Below, one piece after another: positions 12,972-23,889 of a DNA stretch of 64,000 nucleotides. Position 1 is the first letter of the stretch. The number at the start of each line of letters is the position of its first letter. The notes beneath the pieces were generated by a model. That model saw only the letters and a list, made by a program, of their open reading frames with translations, was not told the origin of the DNA and ran no database searches. The stretch comes from Mermis nigrescens. Lineage: Eukaryota > Nematoda > Enoplea > Mermithida > Mermithidae. The position numbers were made by a program, and so were the translations under genes. Where the stretch lies: contig JAVLUZ010000145.1 in assembly GCA_036768485.1 (NCBI GenBank), positions 296,702 through 360,701 on the forward strand, in the 5' to 3' direction.

Positions 12972-14470
12972 TAGCAGCGACTGCAGATAAGGGTCGACCG
13001 ACTCGGGCTGATCGATAGTCACCGATTTCGCTCAAATTTTCACCGAAGGTAGCACTCAAGTGATAATGAAAAAATGTAAAGGGAATTTCTATAATATCGC
13101 GCGCTTCATGAGATATAGCACCGTTTATACCTACAGTATGTCCAAAATCCGACAATTGACTGCTCGAACATTTTTTAAAATATTTTCTGCAATACTCAAC
13201 GTTTTTTCAAAAAATTTTTTTTGTTCAACGTATAAATAAATAACCTATGCAATAAACATAAAATTTTGTACGTACAATGCGAATATAGACTACAGTATGC
13301 CAAAAACTACAAATTTTTGATATGTGACTTAGACGCAGAATATCGGAAGGATCGGACTCGATATTAAATGTTTCACGTATACCATTAAAAAGAACTTTTC
13401 TTCGTCTATAAGTGAGCAAACGGGCAAACTTGCCCGGATTTTGGTTAGAGAACTAGAGATTGTCATTCAAAGGTATGTCGCTACGTGTTTTGCGCATCCT
13501 AATTATATAAAGAGCATATGTAGGTAGGATGTATACATACTTGTCTACTTCACTCTCTCCATACGTGGGCGTGGGGGGTTTAGGGCGTATGCACCACACG
13601 TGGGCGTGGTGTCAGGGGATTTGGTCCCCAGAATGTGGCGGATCCCCGCCATCAAAAATCGATAATTGTCACAAGAAGCTGGCAGAATTGCTAGTTTTGG
13701 CACTTTTGGGCTTTGGAGTTTGGACCCCCAGAATTTTCTTGCTGATGTCTGTTATGCACACTCCCGATAACTTGAAATACCCTGCTGTTACTGAACGACC
13801 CCTAGAATCCAATTTTATAGCAACTTTTTTTGATTATTTTTAGCAATTTTACCCAAGTACATCCCCAGAATTTTCTTGCTGCCTACATATGTACATCTAT
13901 CTGGTAAGCCGAGAATTTAGCACACTACAACTGCGATAATATCAAAGCCACAAATTTGATTTTAAGGACGAGTACCTAGGTATCGCACATGCACAGCATG
14001 GGAATTCTGGGGAAACCAAAATTTTTTTCTAATTCGTCTTTATGAGCAAAATCGATCAATAGGTGTCGAAAACATCGTTTTATACGTAGCATTTCGACGA
14101 TGCGCTTTCTTTGTAGAGGATAAAAAGTAAAAAATTTTAAAAACAAAAAAATCAATGAAATTTAATACAAAATAATGAAAAGTGACTGTTTGGCTCGAAG
14201 CGCCGAAAAATTGTAACTTTTGGCATTAAAGATCGTTAAATTAGCTTAAATCAAAACTTCTTTTGCAATTTTTGCGGAAAATCGCGTATTTAAGGGGAAA
14301 ATATTTCTGGAGTGGGCGTGGGGGAGTCAGGGGGTCTAGCTGAACTGCCCCCGAGAATCTGGTGGACCCCAACCAGAAATCGATAATTGCCGCTTGACCC
14401 CTAGAATTGCTATTTTTGATACTTTTTGGCCATTTTATACCATCGAGATCCCTCATGCTGCCCATTATAT
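12972..14470. repeat. Left arm of a 5.8-kb inverted repeat
   Basis: This arm returns inverted and nearly identical at about 17275-18802. The outer ends read CAGCGACTGCAGATAAGGG on the left and its inverse on the right. It contains a member of the CATACGTGGGCGTGGGG MITE family (about 13559-13891) and TE-like CCCCCAGAA-rich blocks. No protein was recognised in either arm; open frames in one arm have mirror images in the other. Confidence 0.9.
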
Positions 14471-15650
14471 GGTCCCCCAACCCCACTCTTACCACACCTA
14501 TGTGTGATATTAACACTAAGCTGCAGAGAAACATATTCCATGTACCAATATACATAGGTAAGTACCTATCTAACCTTTTCGTTGTGAACAAATTATCGCC
14601 ACATCAACGCCGATAAATAGGTACGGACAAGACTAAAAAAAATTTCTACAATCCTTTACTTTTTTGAAAATACTTTTTTCTGACTGAACTCGAATAGCAC
14701 ATAAGCGGCGTAGTATGGAACAGTTAGTTAACTCGTTCGCAAGGCGTACAAACGTAGGTACGTACCAGACTTGCTTTATCTCAGGAGCCAACATTTTGGT
14801 CAGTTCATGCGACATTTTGGTTTTTTTTGCTCATTTCGTCAGTTCATGCCTAAAAGATCAAAAGTAATAATTCTGGTTTTTTAATTTTATTTTTCATATT
14901 TTAATTTAGGTATTTTCGTTTTGCGAAGCATTTTCACCGCATGGAAGCACACACAACCAGTACAGGTCAAAACAGACATGTACACATCAGTTCTGGTGGT
15001 CGATCGATACCATAAAAAACAATTTAACCGCGAAAAATTTGTAAAATTCAGGCTAATAACCACTGAAAATCAAGTTTTCTCCAAAAGCACCCTAAATTAA
15101 CTATAAACTGTAAACACTTTTACAGTATTTTAGTTTTTGTTATTTTTGGCCCAAATACTGATTTCTTGACTCACATCCCAGACCGATCCAGCTGACTCCC
15201 ACATTAGTCATTTTCAGCACCTGTGGTAACAAGAACATTAGGTACACGGGTAACTAAATTAAATAATTATTCTTAGCTGTGATCAATTTTTGGTCTAAAA
15301 TATTTTATGTCTTCCTTGCTGTTAGAAAAATTCATAATGCATACTGAAGTTTTCACCTATACCTATCTAACAAATTGTTTTCCAACATTTCTCATTTTAT
15401 TTTACTAAAAAGTCGTCTAATAATCCAGTTATTTAGTTATTTTAGGGTAGAAGGCTATCGCCCCCAGAACGCTTTTTGAAAATTTTTTTGAGCAGCGGAT
15501 ATACATTGGAAAGCACTTGAAATTGAGCTGATAACGCAAAAACGTCAAAAATTTCCGACGCTTTGCACCGAATTTATTGTTTTTCTACGTGTCTTGTCTT
15601 CTAGCCTGCTTAAAACCGCTCAAATTTGAGCATGACTTCCAGAATATGTC
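14471..15650. other. Centre of the inverted repeat, left part
   Basis: Non-coding as far as I can see. The segment at 15470-15650 resembles the GGCGC...CGCC-bearing hAT-like family seen at 31 and 61-62 kb and is the target of the LINE insertion that follows. Confidence 0.4.
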
Positions 15651-16578
15651 CTCCTGGAATTGTCTGCTACACTGATTGATCACGCTTTGTGAATACCTCA
15701 GGCGCGGGCATCTATTTCCAGAAGGTAAAACAGATGCGGTATTTTACCTTAGGCAGTATGTGCACTGTCTTTCAGGCAGAAATACTCGCTATTTTACAAT
15801 GCTGCCGTAGCAGAGAATTGATGGCCCTCAGAAATGAGAACATCTTTATTTGCTCTGACAGTCAATCTGCTCTGAAGTCACTTCTATCTCCAAAAGTGTC
15901 TTCAAAGTTAATTCTCGAGTGTGTTCTTGCTCTGCAAGAACTCTCGCAGGATAACAATGTCAAATTATTATGGGTCCCAGGTCACTATGGCATTGAGGGC
16001 AATGAATTTGCGGATCACGCAGCAAAAATGGGATCAGCACGTAAAGATGTTGGCCCAGAACCGGTAGTTGCTGTCTCCAGAGCTGTTGCTGAGGCTGACA
16101 TCAACAGCTGGGTCAGGGAACAACATGTTCAATATTGGAGTGAGCAGAAGACTTGCCGTCAGGCCAGATCCTTTATGGAGAGGCCATGCAAGAAAATAGC
16201 CAGCTCCTTGATCAGCTTAGGTCGTAAGCTGCTTAAGACAGTAAGTGGTCTCCTAACTGGACACTGTCCCCTCAACAGACACCTATGTACTATTGGGGTT
16301 TCTGACAACCCCAAATGCGCAAAATGTCTGCTCACAGAAGAGGATTATATCCACTTCCTTTGTCACTGCCCTGGGTTTGATAAGTTGAGAGCTAGGTTCT
16401 TCCATGCTCCACATATTGAACCCTCGGCCGTTTTACAGGAGCCTGTTGCTCAACTTTTGGGGTTTATTAAAGCCTCAAAACGTTTGTGCGACTAGCTCTC
16501 AAAAGTTTCCGTGGGGTACACAATGGGCTTCTTAGCCTGCGTGAAGGGCTTGCGCCCACCCCTTTATCACTATCACTA
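15651..16578 (+). mobile_element. 5'-truncated LINE insertion with 13-bp target duplication
   Basis: TCCAGAATATGTC stands immediately before (15638-15650) and after (16579-16591) this 928-bp segment. The segment starts inside an RNase H domain and ends with a short tail of TATCAC units. A variable-length target duplication, 5' truncation and a simple-repeat tail together indicate target-primed reverse transcription. The RNase H places it in a non-LTR clade that carries one (I, R1, LOA or some Jockey-like lineages); I cannot choose among these. Confidence 0.9.
15653..16495 (+). pseudogene. LINE ORF2 C-terminus: RNase H plus Cys/His tail
   Basis: The frame opens with the RNase H strand 1 motif YTD at 15668, but the next codon, usually Gly, is TGA (15677-15679), so the copy is dead. 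It then stays open for about 270 codons. Visible are the second acidic residue in FQAEILAI, the third Asp in ICSDSQSAL, and the WVPGHYGIEGNEFADHAAK block with the final His/Asp. Near the end is a CAKC...HFLCHC cluster (C-x2-C...H-x3-C-x-C type), typical of the region after RNase H in such elements. RNase H removes the RNA template during insertion. Everything upstream (endonuclease, reverse transcriptase) is missing because of 5' truncation. This is a retrotransposon relic, not a host RNase H. Confidence 0.92.
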
Positions 16579-16591
16579 TCCAGAATATGTC

Positions 16592-17274
16592 AAAAATTTT
16601 TCCGGCGCTCCGCAACGGATTTATTGTTTTTCTGTTACTTGTCTTCTAGCCCGCCCAAACCGCTAAAATTCGAGTTTGACTTTCAGAATATGTCAAAGAT
16701 ATTGTATATATAACTTTTTCTGCAAAGCACGAAGTAAAAAGGTCAGGAGATAAGGAATTACTCATGAATTGAATTTTGAGAAATCGGTTGTGCAGATAAC
16801 TTAAATGATAAATTTTCTGCATATCAATATTGAATAGAACGAAAAATTTTTGAAATTCTATTTTGAAACTTTTTATTCACCATCTTATGGAGCTCATTAA
16901 GATATGCTCAAAACTGCCTTTGCTTTCGCATATCTCCTAATTGTTCTCGAGATATTTGTCTTCAAATTTTCGTATTGCGCCCCCCCCAAAATTTTTTTTC
17001 TCCTGAATTCGCTAGTGTATGTATCAAACCCCTTTATAACTTCTGTTCCACATGTTTTTTATTGTAGCTTACCTCATGTTAATATTTTTCATCTTCCACA
17101 GTTGATCGAAAGCGGTCGAAAAAGATATTACTATCGGTCAAAGAGAAGTGACTTTTATCGTTTCGATTTGTTCTCCCGATAGATTAACGTCTTAAAGAAT
17201 TTTGCATACCTACAACCAGACATGATCTTGGGGGCTTTAGTGGGTTTTCTTACCCCAGTGTGGGCTTCGTCCAT
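16592..17274. other. Centre of the inverted repeat, right part
   Basis: Continuation of the element split by the LINE, with a second TTTATTGTTTTTCTG block resembling 15570-15620. No gene was recognised. Confidence 0.4.
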
Positions 17275-18802
17275 GCAATAGGCAGCAAGAAGACTCTGGG
17301 GGTCTCGATGGGATAAAATTGCCAAAAAGTATCAAAAATAGCAATTCTAGGGGTCAAACGGCAATTATCAATTTCTGGTCCGCCAGATTCTCGGGGGGAA
17401 GGGGTGGTGGGGGCGCTTTAGCCAGACCCCTGACTCCCCTACGCCCACTCCAGAACTATTTCCCCTTAAATCCGCGATTTTCCGCAAAAATTGTAAAAGA
17501 AATTTTGATTTAAGCTAATTTAACGATCTTTAATGCCAAAAGTTACAATTTTTCGGCGCTTCGAGCCAAACAGTCATTTTTCATTATTTTGTATTAAATT
17601 TCATTGATGTTTTTGTTTTTAAAATTCTTTACTTTATATCTTCTACAAAGAAAGCGCATCGTCGAAATGCTACGTATAAAACGATGTTTTCGACACCTAT
17701 TGATCGATTTTGCTCATAAAGACAAATTAGAAAAATTTTTGGTTTCCCGCAGAATTCCCATGCTGTGAATGTGCGATACCTAGGTACTCGTCCTTAAAAT
17801 CAAATTTGTGGCTTTGATATTGTCGTAGTTGTAGTATGCTAAATTCTCGGCTTACCAGATAGATGTACATATGTAGGCAGCAAGAAAATTCTGGGGATGT
17901 ACTTGGGTAAAATTGCCAAAAATAATCAAAAAAAGTTGCTATAAAATTGGATTCTAGGGGTCGTATAGTAACTGCATCGTATTTCAAGTTCTCGGGAGTG
18001 TGCATAACAGACATCAGCAAGAAAATTCTGGGGGTCCGGTTGGGGCCCAAACTCCAAAGCCTAAAAAGTGCCAAACCTAGCAATTCTGCCAGCTTCTTGT
18101 GACAATTATCGATTTTTGATGGCAGAGATCCGCCACATTCTGGGGAGGTCCAGACCCCCTGACACCAGGCCCACGTGTGGTGCATACGCCCTAAACCCCC
18201 ACGCCCACGTATGGAGAGAGTGAAGTAGACAAGTATGTATACATCCTACCTGCATATGCTCTTCATATAATTAGGATGCGCAAAACACGTAGCGACATAC
18301 CTTTGAATGACAATCTCTAGTTCTCTAACCAAAATCCGGGCAAGTTTGCCCGTTTGCTCACTTATAGACGAAGAAAAGTTCTTTTTAATGGTATACGTGA
18401 AATATTTAATATCGAGTCCGATCCTTCCGATATTCTGCGTCAAAGTCACACATCGAAAATTTGTAGTTTTTGGCATACTGTAGCCTATATGCGCAACGTA
18501 TGTACAACATTTTACGTTTATTGCATAGGTTATTTATTTATAAGTTAGACAAAAAAAAATTTTGAAAAAATGTTTTGTATTGCAGAAGATATTTTAAAAA
18601 ATGTTCGAGCAGTCAATTGTCGGGTTTTGGGCATACTGTAGGTGTAAACGGTGCTATATCTCACGAAGCGCGCGATATTATAAAAATTCCCTTTACATTT
18701 TTTCATTATCAACTGAGTGCTACTTTCGGTGAAAATTTGAGCGAAATCGGTGACTATCGATCGGCCCGAGTCGGTCGACCCTTATCTGCAGTCGCTGATA
18801 TA
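17275..18802. repeat. Right arm of the 5.8-kb inverted repeat
   Basis: Inverse of 12972-14470. It differs by scattered substitutions and small indels; for example, 17375-17410 has extra G-rich sequence. It ends CCTTATCTGCAGTCGCTG. I could not settle on a target duplication at the outer ends. Confidence 0.9.
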
Positions 18803-19340
18803 TCACACGAATTTTTAAAACTATTGTAGTAGTCAATGTATGTTTTGTTAAACAATCAAAAATTAATGCTTTGTGCGAGATGTAGCACAAACTTGGTTAA
18901 CCCTCCTGTTACCAAGGGGTCACGCACCCTAGTCTTATCAAGGTCTAGATCGAAAATCTAGTCATTGGGAAGATAACAAAAATGAATAAAAATACATATT
19001 TCTGGTAGCCAAAAGCATGAGAAATTCAAAAATGTCATTAAGTTTGCACAAAACTGAAAACCAATTGAAAAAAACGCATTTTAACATTCAAAAATGTGTA
19101 AGAAATACGATCTGCAACACGTGTAACTACATGCTATAAAATCATGAAATCAAGCTTTTCTAATAAAATATAGGTCAATACGTTTTCTTTTGCTCAATAA
19201 AACATGTGTTGCAGTAAAAAGAGGGTACTGAGAAGTTTGCCACACAAGAATTTGTGGCCTTAAAGTAAACTGCAAAAAACAGGCAACTAGATCAAGGATC
19301 TAGAGCTCGGTAAAAGTAGGGTTAAAACTAAAGAAGACAT
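18803..19340. other. No gene recognised
   Basis: AT-rich spacer between the inverted repeat and the Penelope cluster. There are short CTAGATC-type words in both orientations (about 18945 and 19290), but no supported feature. Confidence 0.35.
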
Positions 19341-19530
19341 AATTTTAGAACCGACTGATCACGAAGGAATAGTTTTGAAAAATGAGCTTGCTAAGCGAGA
19401 GTTGTAAACTGAGAGGAACTTAAAGTTTAAACCTACCATTAAATTATAAAGATAATAATAAAAGATTTAAAGCTTTAAGAAAAAGAAAAATGTGGTAAAT
19501 TAAAACAAATTTAAAGGATATGATGAAACA

Positions 19531-20469
19531 TTATTGTTGAGAATAGGACGAACACGTGCTATGTATAATGACTCCTTGATTAAAAGATCCAAAAGAGTTG
19601 GATGCTCGACTGATAACCTTGAAGCAATCTGATGTAATTGGATGATTGCTATTGGAGATATGTTTGTGAATAGCAGATAAACTATCACCCTGAATTGGCT
19701 TTCCTGTAGCAAATGAGATGCCAGTATGCTCTGCCATTCTACTCCCAAAATGCCGGCGAGTTTCACCGATGTAACTAGCCATACAGCTAGAACACGTATA
19801 CTTATATACTAAATTTGAGAGTAGCTTAGCAGGTACAGCAACCTTGTTCTTGAAAAACCGGCTGATACACATAACAGGTTTGTAAACAAACCTTACTCTA
19901 ATCTGAGGGTAAAATGCAGATATAACCTTTAGAATTCTGCTGCGTACATTGTAGCCATGCACACCAGTGTAAGGCAAAACAAGAGAATAGCATAGTTTAT
20001 CACACCCAAATTTTATGTCATCACTCTGATTATAAACTTTTGTCATAAAGTCTGATATGACCTTATCAATCAAGCTAAGCGGATACTCATTTTGCAGTAG
20101 AGTCTGCTTCAGTTTGTCAATATCAGAGACAAAAGTCTGATATGAGTTACAAATCATGTGAATACGACTCACAAGTGTCTTTACTAAACCAACTTTATAG
20201 GCAAAAGGAATGAAGCTAGACAATTTGGCATAAAGGCCAGAAAATGTGGGTTTCTTGATATGTTGATGTAACAATATCATCGGACTTCCTTTCAACAAGC
20301 ACATCAAGGAAATTTAATTTCTTGTCACATTCAGTTTCAAATGTGAAATTCATATTAGGATGTTGCTGATTCATGTAATCACAGAACTTTTTGAGGCTGA
20401 TTTCTGTCAGAAAACACTACAAATGTGTCATCAACATAACGTATATAAAACTTGGGTCTAATCTTTATA
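19531..20469 (-). pseudogene. PLE reverse transcriptase palm/thumb plus GIY-YIG endonuclease
   Basis: YVDDTFVVFSDRNQ, the catalytic RT box, is encoded around 20410-20450. It is followed by a frameshift near 20300 and then an open segment (20307-19531) with KPTFSGLYAKLSSFIPFAYK and the C-terminal endonuclease. The endonuclease shows YKYTCSSCMASYIGETRRH, with the Cys pair, the YIG of GIY-YIG, and the catalytic Arg and later Glu/His (RMAEH). This nuclease nicks target DNA to prime reverse transcription. A second frameshift near 19590 separates the last residues. Confidence 0.92.
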
Positions 20470-21411
20470 CTACAAGTCCTTGAGCCACTTTGTTTCATGA
20501 AGGCTCAAGAAAATGTTAGCAAGAACTGGGCCAAGCGGATTACCCATAGAAACACCATCTATCTGTTGATAGATTTTACCATTACGTGTAAAGTAACACT
20601 CTTTAACTGCGAGTTCTAGTAGCAGTTTGAATTGATGACAATTCATGTTATTTACTAACACGACATTCTGATCATCAAATAGTTTCCTAATACATATGTC
20701 AATGGTCTCATTGAGTGGAATATTAGTGAACAAGCTTTGAACATCAAGACGAGCTATAAAATGATGGCTTTTGAATGTAAAAGCCTGAGTCTTGTCAGGA
20801 AACTACCAGTGTCACATAAAGTGTATTCATTAGTACTTATGTCTTGTAGAATCGGCACAAAATACTTAGCCAACTTATAAGTTGGAGTGTTGATGGCTGA
20901 CAAGATTGGTCTTAAAGGAACATCTCTCTTATGAGTCTTAGGCAAGCTATATAGCCTGCCATAACTGCATCCCTACAGGATTTATATTTTTATAGACATC
21001 AGCAGATAGTCCATTCTGTTTATGAACCTTCAGTATATGGGCTGATATGCATTTCTCAACTGAGCGTATAAACTGACAAGGATTACAGTCAATGACTTTG
21101 AACTTTGAGATATCATTCAAGACATCATTCAACTTCCTAATGTAGTCATCTTTGTTCAGAATTACTACTTGATTACCCTTATCTGCCTTTAGAACAATGA
21201 TATTCTTATCTTTTGACAGATTGCTGAGGATTTCATAGTCACACTTTGATAGATTATCGCAATGCTTCTTATCATAAGTAAAATATGAGCTTAGAGCAAT
21301 GTCTCGCAATTGATTCTTGATCATTTGCATTTTTACATTGTCAGAGTTAAAGGCAGTTTGTTTCTTGAGGAGACCCATCAGTTTTTTTAAATGGTAGCAG
21401 ATAATCACCAT
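20470..21411 (-). pseudogene. PLE reverse transcriptase, N-terminal motifs (frameshifted)
   Basis: Three consecutive open segments in different frames (21411-20947, 20945-20754, 20733-20470). They carry the PLE reverse-transcriptase landmarks in order: a block with KNIIVLKADKGNQVVIL, then PKTHK...LRPILSAINTPTYKLAK, then FTNIPL and VSMGNPLGPVLANIF. The order and spacing match an RT fingers/palm region. Short indels separate the segments, so no intact enzyme is made from this copy. Confidence 0.9.
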
Positions 21412-22060
21412 ACTCGATCTTCCTAGGTGTAATAGAGTACTTCATACCATAAGACAACACAAGCTTCTCATGAGCTGTCAAAACTCGGTTACTTAAATTA
21501 ACTACAACCTTTTCAGGATCGATACTAATGACACTTTTATGCATAAGCAAGTTTTTTACCTTCTTGCTATGCAACTGTCTAACATGGTTGAGAGATTTAG
21601 ACACATTGCGTCTAATGTATGTTAATGCTACCTGAGAATCCAGCCAGGATACTCGTGAATTAAACAAAGAAATCTGCGCCTTCAAATCTCTTAGGACTCT
21701 TTCAACCTCTTTGATTTTAACTTTCAATTCCTCATTTAGCAGAAGCCTCTGGCATGTTATGTAACATTTAGAACGCTTAAGCATGCGATTAGAAACTTTG
21801 AAAGCCAGAAATTTAGGAAGCAAATCATTATCAATGCATTCTCTAAGAAATGCAACATCCAACTGAAGCTTATCGTAGCAAAGTTGAAGCTTCTCAACTT
21901 TTCTCAAAAGTAACACAACTAAATGATCATACTTATTCTTCAAATTTGTGAATATATTTAGCTTTAAACGAATCTTGAAAAGAAAAGCAATAATAAATAA
22001 AAACTTCTCAAGTCTAAAACTCACCAGGCCCTCCAACCCGCCCTTACCTCCTCCACCCAT
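21347..22060 (-). pseudogene. PLE ORF, N-terminal part
   Basis: Opens at an ATG at 22060 with a Gly-rich start, then a Lys/Leu-rich, coiled-coil-like region. The frame is also open upstream of the ATG, back to a TAA near 22240, so the true start may lie in the pseudo-LTR. Residues 13-29 are encoded by a 51-nt stretch that begins GTGAGT and ends TTTTCTTTTCAAG, which could be a small in-frame intron. The continuation lies in another frame at 21411-20947, so there is a frameshift near 21350-21410. No motif here is diagnostic on its own; identity comes from the downstream domains. Confidence 0.8.
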
Positions 22061-22277
22061 CCTAGATGTCGTAGCAGTAGTGGAAGTAATCTGACTAGCT
22101 GAAGTTGTTTGATTGACAAGCGATTTTCTCCCATTATGCCTTAATTGACTAAAAATATTCGGAAAATTGACTTCAGTAGCAGAGGGGAAGCAATCTGACC
22201 AAATAATGCTGCTGGAGTAGGGTGTGAGTTCGCTCCCATTGTCCTTTTATTGTTTATCGACTCTAACGAATGTAGCT

Positions 22278-22309
22278 GACGTTTCGACCAAGACTTTGGC
22301 CATCTTCAG
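22278..22309 (-). ncRNA. Hammerhead-like ribozyme core in the PLE pseudo-LTR (candidate)
   Basis: On the - strand the core reads CTGAAGA, then a short GGCC/GGTC stem closed by AAAGTCTT, then GAAAC. Known hammerheads have CUGANGA, stem II, then GAAA, and PLE pseudo-LTRs are an established place for them. One extra U sits before stem II, and I could not draw a convincing stem III, so activity is doubtful. The inverted copy at 25056-25087 has GAGGC in place of GAAAC. Confidence 0.35.
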
Positions 22310-22318
22310 AGCAAATTG

Positions 22319-23880
22319 TAGAACCGACTGATCATGAAGGAATAGTTTTGAAAAATGAGCTTGCTAAGCGAGAGTTGTAAACTAAGAGGAACTTAAAGTT
22401 TAAACCTACCATTAAATTATAAAGATAATAATAAAAGATTTAAAGCTTTAAGAAAAAGAAAAATGTGGTAAATTAAAACAAATTTAAAGGATATGATGAA
22501 ACATTATTGTTGAGAATAGGACGATCACGTGCTATGTATAATGACTCCTTGATTAAAAGATCAAAAGAGTTGGATGCTCGACTGATAACCTTGAAGCAAT
22601 CTGATGTAATTGGATGATTGCTATTTGAGATATGTTTGTGAATAGCAGATAAACTATCACCCTGAATTGGCTTTCCTGTAGCAAATGAGGTGCCAGTATG
22701 CTCTGCCATTCTACTCCCAAAATGTCGGCGAGTTTCACCGATGTAACTAGCCATACAGCTAGAACACGTATACTTTATACTAAATTTGAGAGTAGCTTAG
22801 CAGGTACAGCATCCTTGTTCTTGAAAAACCGGCTGATACACATAGCAGGTTTGTAAACAAACCTTACTCTAATCTGAGGGTAAAATGCAGATATAACCTT
22901 TATAATTCTGCTGCGTTACATTGTAGCCATGCACACCAGTGTAAGGCAAAACAAGAGAATAGCATAGTTTATCACACCCAAATTTTATGTCATCACTCTT
23001 ATTATAAACTTTTGTCATAAAGTCTGATATGACCTTATCAATCAAGCTAAGCGGATACTCATTTTGCAGTAGAGTCTGCTTCAGCTTGTCAATATCAGAG
23101 ACAAAAGTCTGATATGAGTTACAAATCATGTGAATACGACTCACAAGTGTCTTTATTAAACCAACTTTATAGGCAAAAGGTATGAAGCTAGACAATTTGG
23201 CATAAAGGCCAGAAAATGTGGGTTTCTGATATGTTGATGTAACAATATCATCGGACTTCCTTTCAACAAGCACATCAAGGAAATTTAATTTCTTGTCACA
23301 TTCAGTTTCAAATGTGAAATTCATATTAGGATGTTGCTGATTTGTGTAATCACAGAACTTTCTAGGCTGATTTCTGTCAGAAAACACTACAAATGTGTCA
23401 TCACTCTTATTATAAACTTTTGTCATAGAAGTCTGATATGACCTTATCAATCAAGCTAAGCGGATACTCATTTTGCTGAAGAGTCTGCTTCAGCTTGTCA
23501 ATATCAGAGACAAAAGTCTGATATGAGTTACAAATCATGTGAATACGACTCACAAGTGTCTTTATTACACCAACGTTATAGGCAAAAGGAATGAAGCTAG
23601 ACAATTTGGCATAAAGGCCAGAAAATGTGGGTTTCTGATATGTTGATGTAACAATATCATCGGACTTCCTTTCAACAAGCACATCAAAGAAATTTAATTT
23701 CTTGTCACATTCAGTTTCAAATGTGAAATTCATATTAGGATGTTGCTGATTCATGTAATCACAGAACTTTCTAGGCTGATTTCTGTCAGAAAACACTACA
23801 AATGTGTCATCAACATAACGTACATAAAACTTGGAGTCTAATCTTTATACTACAGTCTCTGAGCCACTTTGTTTCATGAT
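22319..23880 (-). mobile_element. Penelope-like element, copy B (partial, internally duplicated)
   Basis: Carries only the 3' half: the RT palm (YVDDTF box) through the GIY-YIG endonuclease (22473-22754) and 3' tail. The segment encoding the block from FSDRNQPRKFCDY to LIDKVISDF occurs twice in succession (23796-23410 and 23390-22990), a direct duplication of about 400 bp that joins mid-codon. It abuts copy A at its 3' end and an inverted copy at 23880. Confidence 0.9.
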
Positions 23881-23889
23881 GGCTCAAGA

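Larger units (their letters stand above)
19346..22318 (-). mobile_element. Penelope-like element, copy A (near full length)
   Basis: A - strand element with a reverse transcriptase and a GIY-YIG endonuclease, the defining pair of Penelope-like elements (PLEs). Its 3' end carries AGAACCGACTGATC at about 19346. The same sequence starts the next copy at 22321, so copies A and B are joined head to tail, as is usual for PLEs with pseudo-LTRs. The reading frame is broken at several points. Confidence 0.93.

Noticed and set aside
13529..18185. 100-150-codon frames in the inverted repeat arms (13529-13843, 14241-14591, 17727-18185)
   Set aside because: They read through MITE-type C/G-run repeats, mirror each other between the arms and show no domain.
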